A stretch of 64,000 bases of DNA. Source: Pseudonocardia nematodicida. Lineage in GTDB: Bacteria > Actinomycetota > Actinomycetes > Mycobacteriales > Pseudonocardiaceae. Shown here in pieces: positions 50,504 through 59,494 of this stretch. The DNA lies in NCBI RefSeq assembly GCF_040105385.1, contig NZ_JBEDNQ010000015.1, positions 1 through 64,000 on the forward strand, in the 5' to 3' direction. The notes under the pieces were generated by a model. That model was not told the DNA's origin. It worked only from the letters and a program-made list of their open reading frames with translations, and did no database searches. A program made the translations under genes and the position numbers. Each line of letters starts with the position of its first letter. The stretch's first letter is position 1.

Positions 50504-51728
50504 CGGCGGGGCGCCGGCGCACCAGCGGGGCGAGCACCAGCAGGACCACCGCCGTCGTCCCGAAGGCGGCGGCGAAGCCGAACGGCTCGGCGATCGCGCC
50601 CAGCCCGGACGCGCCGAGGCCGGTGCCGGCGTCGAAGGCGATGTTCCACGCCGCGCTGGCCCCGCCGTAGTGCTGCGGCCCGGCCGCGGCGAACAGCGCG
50701 ACGACGGCGTCGTTCTGCACCACGCCGAACCCGGCGCCGACCGCGGCCGCGCCCAGCACCAGCAGGACCGGGGTGAGCGGTGCGGCCAGCACGCCGAGCA
50801 GCCCGGCCGCGGCGAGCAGGGTGCCGGCGGGCAACAGGGCTCCCGGGCGGCTGCTGCGGTCGGTCCGGGCCCCGGCCCATCCCCGGCCGAGCACCGCGCC
50901 GAGCGCGGTGGCGAACAGCGCCGCGGGCACCGCGACGGTCGCGCCCGGCACGGCGAGCGGGGCGAAGGTGATCACCCCGCCCTGCGCCGTGGAGCAGCCC
51001 AGCATCGCCAGGATCGGGGCGGCGGGCCACCGTCGCCCGCGGGAACGCGCACCCGGCCCGCCGGCATCCGCCGGCACACGGCCGGACGGCGACGGATCCG
51101 CACCGGCTTCCCGGTCGGCACCGCGCGGTCCCGGCACCCGGCCCCGGCGCCGCTCCGGCCGCGGTCCCCGTACGAACGCCACCACCAGCGCCCCGGCGAC
51201 CGGGGTGGCCCCGGCCAGCAGGAACACCCCGGTGAATCCCAGCACCTCGACGACCGCGACGCCGGCCGGCAGGAACACGAGCTGCGGGAGGCCGACGGCG
51301 TAGCCGTACCGGGCCGAGGCCCGGCCGTGCGCGGAGGGTTCGACGAGCTCGGCGACCAGCGCGCTGCCCGCCACCGTCACCATGCCGAACCCCACGCCCC
51401 GCACCGCCGACAGCGCCAGCACCGGCGCGAGCTCGGCGGACAGCGCCAGCAGCGGCGCCGGCACCCCCAGCAGCAGCGAGCCGGTCACCAGCACCGGCCG
51501 GTGCCCCACCCACCGCAGCATGGCGGGCACCAGCAGCTGGGTCGCGACGGTGACGGCCATCAGCACGCCCGTCGTCAGTCCCGCACCGAACGCCCCGGAC
51601 CCGCCCCGCGCCACCCACAACGGCACCACCGGCAGCAGCAGCGCGTACCCGCCGAAGGCGATCGCGGTCGCGAGCAGCAGCAGGCGGAAGCGGGGTGCGG
51701 TCAACGACGGCGGGTGGGACGGCGGCAC
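50499..51728 (-). CDS. MFS transporter
   Basis: 409 residues with about 12 transmembrane helices: FRLLLLATAIAFGGYALLLPVVPLWVARGGSGAFGAGLTTG opens the first half and GARTDRSSRPGALLPAG is the second-half motif. A Pro/Arg-rich cytoplasmic loop of ~55 residues (GPRPERRRGRVPGPRGAD onward) joins the halves. It is probably an exporter of small molecules; the substrate cannot be inferred. Confidence 0.85.
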   Translation of the reverse strand: MPPSHPPSLTAPRFRLLLLATAIAFGGYALLLPVVPLWVARGGSGAFGAGLTTGVLMAVTVATQLLVPAMLRWVGHRPVLVTGSLLLGVPAPLLALSAELAPVLALSAVRGVGFGMVTVAGSALVAELVEPSAHGRASARYGYAVGLPQLVFLPAGVAVVEVLGFTGVFLLAGATPVAGALVVAFVRGPRPERRRGRVPGPRGADREAGADPSPSGRVPADAGGPGARSRGRRWPAAPILAMLGCSTAQGGVITFAPLAVPGATVAVPAALFATALGAVLGRGWAGARTDRSSRPGALLPAGTLLAAAGLLGVLAAPLTPVLLVLGAAAVGAGFGVVQNDAVVALFAAAGPQHYGGASAAWNIAFDAGTGLGASGLGAIAEPFGFAAAFGTTAVVLLVLAPLVRRRPAA

Positions 51729-51763
51729 GCCCTACCCTCGCAGCCCGGGGGCCGGCCCCGGGA

Positions 51764-52771
51764 TCAGGCCTGCGGCAGCGCCTGCTCCAGCAGCGGGACG
51801 ACGCCGTCCAGCGCCGCCGGCAGGCTCAGCACGGTCTGCCAGCCGAACGCGACCTCGGTCGGGCCCTCCAGGAAGATGCTGCGGTTCTCGCGGGTCACCG
51901 CCAGCCGGGAGACCAGCTCGTCGGCTTCGACGGTCGCCCGGCCGCCCGGGGTGAAGGACAGCTGGTCCCACACGAGCAGGTCGTGGTCGAGCTCGGCGGC
52001 CTGCTCGAAGCTGAGGTCGGTGTAGAAGTTGCCGGCGGCCAGCTCGTCGAAGCGCGGCGGGATCGTGAACCCGAGCGAGGTGAAGAACCGGGAGCGGGGG
52101 TCCTGCGAGGCGAACGCCCCGAAGTGGTCCGCACTGCGGGTCGCCACCGCGGCGGTCCGGCCGGCCCACTGCGGGTTGGCGTCGCGGGCCTGCGCGAACC
52201 GGGCGTCGACGTCGGCGACGAGCTGCTCGGCCTGCTCCGACCGTCCCACGGCGTGGCCGATGATCCGGGTCGTGTCCTGCCAGGGCACGCCGTAGTCGTC
52301 GAACTCGGCGGGCGCGGCGACGATCGGGGCGATCGCGCTGATCGTGTCGTAGCTGCTCTGCTCCAGGTCGGAGTAGATGCCGACGATCAGGTCCGGCTGC
52401 AGCGCGGCGATCTTCTCCGGGTCCGGGGAGGTCATGTTCAGGACCTGCGGCTGCGAGCCCGACTGCTGCACCGCGTCGGCCGCCCAGGACTGGACCGCCG
52501 CCGACTCGTCGCCGTACCAGTACCGCACGCCCACCACCGGGACACCGAGCGCGAGCAGCGCGTCGTGATCGGTGTAGCCGATGCTGACGACACGCTGCGG
52601 GGCGGCCTCGATCGTCGTCGTGCCGAACTTGTGCTCGAGGGTGACCGGGAAGCCCTCCTCGCCACCGGCGGCCTGCTCGCCACCGCCGGAGTCGCCGCTC
52701 CCGCAGCCTGCGAGCAGCACACCACCCGCCGCCAGCGACCCGAGCAGCATCTGCCGCCGCGTGAAGTTCAT
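51764..52771 (-). CDS. Iron-siderophore ABC binding lipoprotein
   Basis: 335 residues. Signal with twin Arg (FTRRQMLLG) and lipobox LLAGC (Cys23), then a type III periplasmic-binding fold: VVSIGYTDHDALLALGVPVVGV, KIAALQPDLIVGIYSDL and the C-terminal TVLSLPAAL helix. Such proteins bind ferric siderophores or haem. GGAGGAA precedes the ATG. An iron box lies 42 bp upstream of the ATG, but no permease or ATPase genes accompany it, so it may serve a transporter encoded elsewhere. Confidence 0.88.
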   Translation of the reverse strand: MNFTRRQMLLGSLAAGGVLLAGCGSGDSGGGEQAAGGEEGFPVTLEHKFGTTTIEAAPQRVVSIGYTDHDALLALGVPVVGVRYWYGDESAAVQSWAADAVQQSGSQPQVLNMTSPDPEKIAALQPDLIVGIYSDLEQSSYDTISAIAPIVAAPAEFDDYGVPWQDTTRIIGHAVGRSEQAEQLVADVDARFAQARDANPQWAGRTAAVATRSADHFGAFASQDPRSRFFTSLGFTIPPRFDELAAGNFYTDLSFEQAAELDHDLLVWDQLSFTPGGRATVEADELVSRLAVTRENRSIFLEGPTEVAFGWQTVLSLPAALDGVVPLLEQALPQA

Positions 52772-52812
52772 CCCGTTCCTCCTGGTCCCGCCCCCGATGC
52801 ACTGCGCATCAG

Positions 52813-52831
52813 TTAGGTGTGCCTGTCCTAT
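52813..52831. promoter_or_regulatory. IdeR/DtxR iron box
   Basis: TTAGGTGTGCCTGTCCTAT matches 13 of 19 positions of the IdeR/DtxR consensus, including both TTAGG- and -CCTA-type half-site ends. It lies between the divergent siderophore-binding gene and gltS gene; the former is the expected target, repressed in iron sufficiency. Confidence 0.75.
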
Positions 52832-52991
52832 CGCAAGGCTGATCATCTCTGTTACCCGGCCCCCGGAACCGGGCAGCGTGCGAGGCATCGATCACGTGCG
52901 CGTAGGACGTCGTCGCGCACCGGTATGGGCGAACGCTGACGGGTGGACCCCGTGCTTGCTAGGCATGTGGTGACGCAACGAGGAGGCGCGG

Positions 52992-54356
52992 ATGGATTAC
53001 GGACCCTGGTCGCTGGTGGTCGACGTCGGCCTCATCGGCGGCCTGCTCCTGATCGGCACCCTCGTGCGGCGCTGGGTCGGCCCGGCGCAGCGGCTGATGC
53101 TCCCGGCCAGCGTGATCGCCGGGTTCCTCGGCCTGCTGCTGGGACCACAGGTTGCGGGGATCCTGCCGTTCTCCGACCAGCTCGGGACCTACGCGTCGGT
53201 GCTGATCGCCGTGGTGTTCGCCTGCCTCGGGCTCGGCGACGACGCCCGCGGGCGCGGGTTCGGCCGCTCCACCGCGGCGTTCTCCGCATACTCGTTCGCG
53301 ATGTACGCCCTGCAGGTCGGGCTCGGCATGGTCCTCGCCTACCTGCTGTTCGTCCCGGTCTTCGGGACGCCGGAGGGCTTCGGCCTGCTGCTGTTCGCCG
53401 GCTGGGCCGGCGGGTTCGGCTCGGCGGCCGCAGTGGGCTCGGTGTTCACCGACGCCGGCTGGGAGGGCGCGAGCTCGCTCGCCTTCACCTCGGCGACGGT
53501 GGGCATGCTGGCCGGTGTGGTCGGCGGTATCGCGATCGCCAACTGGGGCGCGCGTCGCGGTCACACCGCCCGGCTGGGCCGGTTCGACCAGCTGCCGCCC
53601 GCGCTGCGCACCGGCCTCGTCCCCGCCGCCGAGCGCGAGCCGACCGGGATCGGGACCACCTCGGCGTCGTCGATCGAGCCGCTGGGCCTGCAGGTCTGCC
53701 TGGTCGCCGCGATCACCGTGCTCGGCTACGGCGCGGCCGAGGGCATCGCGCTCGTCGTCCCGTCGTTCTCGGCGCCGGTGTTCGTGCTCGCGTTCGTCGC
53801 CGGCCTGCTCGTGAAGTTCCTGCTCCGGCGCACACCCGCCTGGGAGTACTGCGACCAGCGCACCCTGCGCAGCATCTCCGGCGTCGCCACCGACGTCCTG
53901 ATCGTCTGCGGGATCGCGTCGATCACGCCGAGCCTGGTCGCGGACTACTGGGCCCCGCTGACGATCCTGTTCGTGTTCGCGCTGGCGCTCAACCTCGCGA
54001 TGTTCCGCTGGGTCGCACCGTCCGTCATGCACGGCGCGTGGTTCGAGAAGTCCCTGTTCACCTGGGGCTGGGCGACCGGCGCCGTCGCGACGTCGGTCGC
54101 CCTGCTGCGGATGGTCGACCCGGACCTCGACAGCCGCACCCTCGAGGAGTTCGGCCTCGCCTACCTGCCGGTCGCCCCGCTGGAGACGGGCAGCATCGCG
54201 GCCACACCGCTGATCGTGCTGGCCGGGCTCGGGTGGGCGATCGCGGTCGGCTGGACCGCGGTCGGACTCGTCGCCCTCGCCCTGCCGTTCCTGCTCGGCT
54301 GGACACGTGCCCGTCCCGCCGGCACACCGACGACACCCGGAGAGAAGACGAGATGA
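52992..54356 (+). CDS. GltS-family sodium/glutamate symporter-like carrier
   Basis: 454 residues, about 11-13 transmembrane helices in two inverted halves. The re-entrant FGLLLFAGWAGGFGSAAAVGSVFTDAGWEGASSLAFTSATVGMLAG segment is the GltS signature in the first half, and FTWGWATGAVATSVALLRMVDPDL is the second. GltS imports glutamate with Na+; its close relatives take other dicarboxylates or amino acids. It overlaps the next gene (ATGA, 54353-54356), an N-methyl amino acid oxidase-like flavoprotein, so its substrate may be an N-methyl amino acid. Confidence 0.85.
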   Translation: MDYGPWSLVVDVGLIGGLLLIGTLVRRWVGPAQRLMLPASVIAGFLGLLLGPQVAGILPFSDQLGTYASVLIAVVFACLGLGDDARGRGFGRSTAAFSAYSFAMYALQVGLGMVLAYLLFVPVFGTPEGFGLLLFAGWAGGFGSAAAVGSVFTDAGWEGASSLAFTSATVGMLAGVVGGIAIANWGARRGHTARLGRFDQLPPALRTGLVPAAEREPTGIGTTSASSIEPLGLQVCLVAAITVLGYGAAEGIALVVPSFSAPVFVLAFVAGLLVKFLLRRTPAWEYCDQRTLRSISGVATDVLIVCGIASITPSLVADYWAPLTILFVFALALNLAMFRWVAPSVMHGAWFEKSLFTWGWATGAVATSVALLRMVDPDLDSRTLEEFGLAYLPVAPLETGSIAATPLIVLAGLGWAIAVGWTAVGLVALALPFLLGWTRARPAGTPTTPGEKTR

Positions 54357-55495
54357 GCCGTTCCCTGCCCGACGCCGACGTCGCCGTCCTCGGTCTCGGA
54401 GCGATGGGCTCGATGACCGCCTGGCAGCTCGCCGCCGCCGGCGCACGCGTCATCGGGTTCGAGCAGTACGGGCTGGTCCACGACCGCGGTGGCGCGGGGG
54501 GCGAGTCCCGGCTGTTCCGTGCCGCCTACCACGAGGGGGCGGAGTACGTCCCCCTCCTGCGCCGCGCCCGGGACATGTGGATCGAGCTGACCCAGGCGTC
54601 CGGACGTCCGCTGTTCACCCCGACCGGCTGCCTGTCGATCGGGCGGCCGGACATCGAGCCGATGCGCAACGTGCGCGCGTCGGTCGACGAGCACGGTCTC
54701 GACCACGAGATCCTGGCTCCCGACGAGCTGACCGCGCGCTTCCCGCAGCACGCCCCCGCCGACGGCGAGATCGGCATCCTGGACCTGGCCGGCGGCATGC
54801 TCCGGCCCGAGCTGGCGGTCCTGACCGCCGCCGAGCGCGCCCGGGAGGCCGGTGCCCGGCTGATGGACAGGACGGTGGTCAGCGCGGTCGAGCCCGACTC
54901 GGGCGGTGTCACGATCGTCACCGACGAGCGGACCTGGCGGGTGCGGCGCGCGGTCGTCACCACCGGAGCCTGGGTCCGCGAGCTGGTCCCGCAGGCCGCG
55001 GTCGTACCGAAGCCGATCGTGCTGACCTGGTTCGCACCGTCCGACGTGGAGGACTACCGGCCGGACGTGTTCCCGGCGTTCATCCGGGACACCGACGGGA
55101 TGCACCTGTTCGGCTGCCCGGTGATGGACGGGGTGTCGGTCAAGGCGGGGGTGGCCGACGTGTGGGACCCGCTGCGGGATCCCCGCGATCTCACCCGCGA
55201 CCTGCCCGAGCCCGCCCTCGAGCCGGTCACCGCGGCGGTCCGGCGGCTGCTGCCGGGCCTGCACCCGGAGCCGATCCGGCACGGCGTCTACATGGACGGC
55301 TACACCGCGGACCGGACCGCGCTGGCCGGACCGGTCCCGGGGGCGCCGCAGCTGATCGTGCTGGCCGGCTTCTCCGGGCACGGGTTCAAGATGGCCCCGG
55401 TGTTCGGGTCGATCGCGGCCGACCTGGCGCTGCACGACGGCACCTCGTTCGACATCGCCCGGATGGACCCGGCGCGGTTCAGCCGCGCAGCCTGA
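54353..55495 (+). CDS. N-methyl amino acid oxidase-like flavoprotein (MSOX/MTOX family), no covalent-FAD Cys
   Basis: 380 residues, length and fold of monomeric sarcosine or N-methyltryptophan oxidase. The FAD motif GLGAMGSMTAWQLAAAG is at residues ~14-30 and GESRLFRAAYHEG, VSVKAG (matching the O2-activating Lys) and GFSGHGFKMAPVFG near the end are conserved. The Cys that carries covalent FAD (Cys315 in the Bacillus enzyme) is replaced by Tyr313 in GVYMDGYTADR, so FAD is probably non-covalent. It would oxidise an N-methyl amino acid to the amine plus formaldehyde and H2O2. Coupled translation with GltS suggests the substrate is imported by it. Confidence 0.82.
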   Translation: MSRSLPDADVAVLGLGAMGSMTAWQLAAAGARVIGFEQYGLVHDRGGAGGESRLFRAAYHEGAEYVPLLRRARDMWIELTQASGRPLFTPTGCLSIGRPDIEPMRNVRASVDEHGLDHEILAPDELTARFPQHAPADGEIGILDLAGGMLRPELAVLTAAERAREAGARLMDRTVVSAVEPDSGGVTIVTDERTWRVRRAVVTTGAWVRELVPQAAVVPKPIVLTWFAPSDVEDYRPDVFPAFIRDTDGMHLFGCPVMDGVSVKAGVADVWDPLRDPRDLTRDLPEPALEPVTAAVRRLLPGLHPEPIRHGVYMDGYTADRTALAGPVPGAPQLIVLAGFSGHGFKMAPVFGSIAADLALHDGTSFDIARMDPARFSRAA

Positions 55496-56354
55496 CCAGC
55501 TCGTCGCGCAGCGCCCGGCCGTGCGGCGCACCGGCGGCACCGACCAGCACCGACAGCGGGGTCACGGCCGCCGGGTCGGTCAGCGGCCGGGCGACCGCGC
55601 CGGCCATCCGCAGCCGGGTGGTCGCCGCGGGCACGATCGCGACGGCCAGCCCGGCGGCGACGATCCCGAGGATCGACTGGTCGTTGACCGCCTGCTGGGT
55701 GATCCGCGGCGAGAACCCGGCGCGCACGCACGCCCCGGTGATCGTGTCGTGCGCGACCGGGGCGTACTCCCGCGGGAAGCAGACGAACGACTCGCCGGCG
55801 AGCGCGCCCAGGTCGACGGCGGCGGCCGCGGCCTGCGGGTGCCCCTCGGGCAGCAGGCAGGCCAGCGGTTCGTCGGCGAGGCGGACCAGCTCGACCCCGT
55901 CCTCGGCGACCAGCATGCGGCACACGCCGACGTCGACGGCACCCTCGCGCAGCGCCTCGACCTGCGCCCGCTGCCCCATCTCGTGCACCAGCGGGAGGAT
56001 CTCCGGGCGGGTGGCGAGGAACCCGGGCAGGACGTCGGGCAGCAGGCCGGACACCGCCGAGGTGATGCAGCCGATCCGCAGCGGGGTCCGCGCCGCGCCG
56101 CCGGCGACGACCACCTCCAGCTCCTGTACCCGGCCGACGATCAGCCGGGCCTCCGGGATCAGCGCGGACCCGGCCGCGGTGAGCCGCAGCCGGCGCCGGC
56201 TGCGGTCGAACAGCGAGACGCCGAGCCGCCGTTCGAGCTTGGTCACGGCCTGGCTCAGCGCCGCCTGCGCCATGTGCAGGTCGCGCGCGGCCTCGGTGAC
56301 GCTGAGCCGCTCGGCGACGGCGAGGAAATACTCCAGCTGACGAACCTCGACCAT
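55479..56354 (-). CDS. LysR-family regulator
   Basis: 291 residues. The HTH is VEVRQLEYFLAVAERLSVTEAARDLHMAQAALSQAVTKLERRLGVSLFDRSRRRLRLT with a standard substrate-binding domain. It converges on the N-methyl amino acid oxidase gene, with a 17-bp overlap, and may regulate the gltS operon, but no shared promoter supports this. The 63 bp upstream precede the amidohydrolase gene. Confidence 0.92.
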   Translation of the reverse strand: MVEVRQLEYFLAVAERLSVTEAARDLHMAQAALSQAVTKLERRLGVSLFDRSRRRLRLTAAGSALIPEARLIVGRVQELEVVVAGGAARTPLRIGCITSAVSGLLPDVLPGFLATRPEILPLVHEMGQRAQVEALREGAVDVGVCRMLVAEDGVELVRLADEPLACLLPEGHPQAAAAAVDLGALAGESFVCFPREYAPVAHDTITGACVRAGFSPRITQQAVNDQSILGIVAAGLAVAIVPAATTRLRMAGAVARPLTDPAAVTPLSVLVGAAGAPHGRALRDELVRLRG

Positions 56355-56417
56355 CGCACGATTCTGCAGGTCACACCCGCACCGCCCCTCCGGGGCCCGG
56401 GCTTTCCGGGAGTGGGG

Positions 56418-57593
56418 CTACCGGGCGCCGGGCGTGTGGTCGAGCGCGACCGTCCCGGCCGGGCGACGCCGCCCGGCGCGCGGCGCGCGGGGATCGCCGA
56501 GCCCGTAGACCCGCGCGGCGGTGCCGCCCAGCAGGGCCTCGCGGACGTCGTCGTCGAGCTCGGGGTAGCGCCCGCGCAGCGGCTCGGGGTACCGGAAGGT
56601 CAGGAGGTCGCGGACCAGCCGGGCCGGCCGGGCGACGGGATAGCCGCTGCCGAACATCAGCCGGTCCGGCCCGAAGGCGGCGAGCAGCTCGCCGAGCGCC
56701 GCGGCGGCCGGTTCCGGCATCCGCCGCAGCGCGATGAGCAGCTCGGTGAGCAGCACGAGCACGTTGGGCAGCCGGGCCAGCCGGACCAGCGCCGGCGTCG
56801 GCAGCGCCCCCGCGCCGAGCACGAACCGGATCCGGGGCAGCGCCGCGGCCAGCTCGCGGACCTCCGCCGGGTCGAGGCCGCCGGCCGGCAGCGGGCCGGC
56901 GTTGCGGGCCCGCACCGGCAGCGCCGACCCGGCCCGCACCGGCTCCGCCCAGGACGGCCAGCGCGGCCGGGGCGCGGCGTCGCCGGCCTGGACGACGCCG
57001 GTCAGCGCCCAGTCCGGAGCGCCGCGCGGCGGGCGCGCGGTCGGCGCGACGCCGAGGTGCACGACCCTGGCACCGGCCTGCTCGGCGCGGACGAGTGCCC
57101 GGCGCAGCCAGGGAGCCCGCAGCGCGACCGGGCTCTCCGGGCGGCGGGCCGGCAGCACCGTCAGCGCGCCGAGCCCGTCCCGGCTCACCTGGGCCCCGAT
57201 CCCGCGCGCGCGGGTGCGGTCGGCCGGGTCGAGCTGGCCGGAGAGCACCAGGCGGCCGGGATGCTCGGCGGCGAGCTCGAGATGCCAGACGGGCGCGGCG
57301 AAGCCGAGCACGAACAGGTCGTCGAACGTCGCCGGGACCAGCACCGCCCGGTCGACGGCACCGAGCACGTCGGTCCCCAGCGCGTCCGGGGTGACGAGGC
57401 CGAAGCGGTCCGCGGACAGCGGACGGGGCGACGGGTCGACCATCCGGTGCCGGTGGTGCAGGTCGGCGACGAACTGCTCCCCCGCCGGGCCCGCCTGGTT
57501 CTGCGGGCGGCCGTCCCAGCCGTGGACCTGCGCGTCCACCACGAGAGGTGCCCCCGCGCCGTCCACACCGACCTCCACACCGTCCACTGTCAC
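56418..57593 (-). CDS. Amidohydrolase-family protein downstream of GroEL
   Basis: About 391 residues in the ACMSD/amidohydrolase-2 group: VVDAQVHGWDG replaces the D-x-H-x-H metal motif, and LMFGSGYPVARPARL stands where most members have GSDYP. Both the first His and the late Asp ligand are therefore altered, so its metal site may be incomplete. The gene is the last of the prm operon on this strand; amidohydrolase genes are also present in mycobacterial mim and rhodococcal prm clusters, where the role is unclear. Start choice is uncertain: GTG 57593 or GTG 57635. Confidence 0.7.
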   Translation of the reverse strand: MTVDGVEVGVDGAGAPLVVDAQVHGWDGRPQNQAGPAGEQFVADLHHRHRMVDPSPRPLSADRFGLVTPDALGTDVLGAVDRAVLVPATFDDLFVLGFAAPVWHLELAAEHPGRLVLSGQLDPADRTRARGIGAQVSRDGLGALTVLPARRPESPVALRAPWLRRALVRAEQAGARVVHLGVAPTARPPRGAPDWALTGVVQAGDAAPRPRWPSWAEPVRAGSALPVRARNAGPLPAGGLDPAEVRELAAALPRIRFVLGAGALPTPALVRLARLPNVLVLLTELLIALRRMPEPAAAALGELLAAFGPDRLMFGSGYPVARPARLVRDLLTFRYPEPLRGRYPELDDDVREALLGGTAARVYGLGDPRAPRAGRRRPAGTVALDHTPGAR

Positions 57594-57648
57594 GGAGCCG
57601 CGGCGACGGGGCCACCCGCCGGCGACGGGCCTCACCCACCGACGGGTT

Positions 57649-59337
57649 CTAGCCCACCGACGGGCCGAGACCCAGCGACTGCGGGGTGCTCGAGTCCGGG
57701 CTGGGCTGCGGGATGCCCTCGTCGAGCTCACCGAACTCGGTCATCAACGCCTTGTTCCACGGCGTGACCTCCTCGGCCACCAGCGAGTTGGTGGTGAGGA
57801 TCAGCCCGGCCACCGAGGCGCCGTTCTGCAGCGCCGAGCGCACGACCCGCAGCGGGTCGATGATGCCCATCTCGACCATGTTCCCGAACCGGCCCTCGAG
57901 CGCGTCGAAACCGGAGTCGGCGTCCATCGCCGTGACCTGCTTGACCACGTCGTCGCCGTCGTAACCGGCATTGGACGCGATCAGGTGCACCGGCTCGGAC
58001 AGCGCGTGCCGCACGATCTCGACGCCGATCCGGTAGTCGCCGGTGACCTCCAGCGCGGCGAGCGCCTGCTCGGCGTGCAGCAGGGCCGCGCCGCCACCGG
58101 CGACGATCCCCTCGGCCACGGCGGCCCGGGTGGCCTGCAGCGCGTCGTCCACCCGGTGCCGGACCTCGCGGGCCTCGGCGTTGGTCGGCGCGCCGACCGA
58201 GATGATCGCCGCCTTGCCCGAGAGCCGGGCGATCCGGTCGGAGAAGAAGTCCTCGTCGGTGCCGATGGTGGCGCGGTGCAGTTCCGCGCGCAGCTGGGAG
58301 AGCCGGTTCTCCAGCGCGCCGCGGTCGCCCCCGCCGCCGATGAAGGTGGTGCTGTCGCTGGTCACCCGGACCTGCGCGGCGCGGCCGAGGTGCTCGACGC
58401 CGATCTGCTCCAGGGAGAACGACGAGCTCTTCGAGTGCACCTTGCCGCCGCACAGCGCGGCCATGTCCTCGAGCAGGTGGATGCGCTTCTCGCCGAACCC
58501 GGGCGCCTTGATCGCGACGGCCTGGAAGTGCCCGTTGACGTGGTTGTGCACCAGCATCTGCAGCGCGGTGCCCTCGACCGTCTCGGCCACCACCACCAGT
58601 GGGCGGCGCTCGTTGCGCATGATCCGGTCCAGCACCGGCATGACCTGCTGGACGTCGCGGATCTTCTCGGCGGAGAACAGGATGTAGGGGTCGGTGACGA
58701 TCGCCTCGAGGGTGCCGGGGTTGGTCACCATGTAGGGCGAGACGTAGCCGTTGTCGAACTCGAAGTCCTCGACGAACGACACCGAGATGCCGGGGATCGG
58801 CGAGTCGTCGACGGTGACCACGCCGTCGTCGCCGACGGTGTGCAGCGCCCGGGCGACGACCCGGCCGATCGCGTAGTCGTCGTTGGCGGAGATCGCGGCG
58901 ACCCGGGCGTAGTCCTCCTCGGTCCCGACCGGGTGCGCGACCGCCTGCAGCCGCTCGACCAGCGCGCCCACCGCCAGGTCGATACCCCGCTTGACCAGCA
59001 CCGGGTTGCCGCCGCGCTCGATGGCGCCCATGCCCTCGCGGACGATCGCCTGGGCCAGCACGGTCGCGGTGGTGGTCCCGTCGCCGACGGTGTCGTTGGT
59101 CTTGACCGCCGCCTCCTTGACCAGCTGCGCGCCCATGTTCTCGAAGGGGTCCCGCAGGTGGATCTCGCGGGCGATGGTCACGCCGTCGTTCGTGACCTCC
59201 GGCGAGCCGGTGATCTTCTCCAGGATGACGTTGCGCCCCTTGGGCCCCAGCGTGCTCTTGACGGCTTCGGCGAGCTGGTCGACGCCGGCTCGCAGCAGCT
59301 GCCGCCCCTCGGCGCCGAAACGGAGTTCCTTGGCCAT
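57649..59337 (-). CDS. GroEL-type chaperonin dedicated to the monooxygenase
   Basis: 562 residues, full-length Hsp60: MAKELRFGAEGRQLL opening, NDGVTIAREI, the ATP-binding VGDGTTTATVLAQAI, and VVAETVEGTALQMLVHN. The C-terminus ends in Ser/Pro-rich PSPDSSTPQSLGLGPSVG and lacks the Gly-Gly-Met tail of general GroEL. No GroES is present. In Mycobacterium, MimG, a chaperonin in the same position, is needed to fold the large hydroxylase subunit, so the same role is expected here. It follows the coupling-protein gene after 157 bp containing a long-range inverted repeat. Confidence 0.92.
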   Translation of the reverse strand: MAKELRFGAEGRQLLRAGVDQLAEAVKSTLGPKGRNVILEKITGSPEVTNDGVTIAREIHLRDPFENMGAQLVKEAAVKTNDTVGDGTTTATVLAQAIVREGMGAIERGGNPVLVKRGIDLAVGALVERLQAVAHPVGTEEDYARVAAISANDDYAIGRVVARALHTVGDDGVVTVDDSPIPGISVSFVEDFEFDNGYVSPYMVTNPGTLEAIVTDPYILFSAEKIRDVQQVMPVLDRIMRNERRPLVVVAETVEGTALQMLVHNHVNGHFQAVAIKAPGFGEKRIHLLEDMAALCGGKVHSKSSSFSLEQIGVEHLGRAAQVRVTSDSTTFIGGGGDRGALENRLSQLRAELHRATIGTDEDFFSDRIARLSGKAAIISVGAPTNAEAREVRHRVDDALQATRAAVAEGIVAGGGAALLHAEQALAALEVTGDYRIGVEIVRHALSEPVHLIASNAGYDGDDVVKQVTAMDADSGFDALEGRFGNMVEMGIIDPLRVVRSALQNGASVAGLILTTNSLVAEEVTPWNKALMTEFGELDEGIPQPSPDSSTPQSLGLGPSVG

Positions 59338-59391
59338 GGTGGTGGTCCTCCCGGAGAGTTGGTCCTGTGCGCGGGTTGCGGATCAACGTGC

Positions 59392-59474
59392 TGCGCCGCA
59401 CTGCCCGGTCCGGCCGGGTCTGGTGGGGTCGCGCCGGGAGGCTGCGGTCTCACAGCCCCGGGCGGTGCGGCGCA
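59392..59474. terminator. Long-range stem between prmD and groEL genes
   Basis: TGCGCCGCACTGCCCGG (59392-59408) and the complement of 59458-59474 agree at 16 of 17 positions, the remaining pair being a possible G-U. The intervening 49 nt form the loop. It could be a processing or partial termination site that separates monooxygenase and chaperonin mRNA levels. Confidence 0.5.
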
Positions 59475-59494
59475 TCGGTCACGGCTGGACGGCG

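Noticed and set aside
50437..50670. Small reading frame starting MILLCG, also visible in the first palindromic repeat
   Set aside because: The matching start comes from the DNA repeat itself; the frames diverge after it and overlap the end of the MFS gene.
56418..57635. Start of the amidohydrolase overlapping the GroEL gene (from about 57731)
   Set aside because: The extra residues are an Arg/Ser-rich reading of the GroEL 3' end; a GTG at 57593 or 57635 is more sensible.
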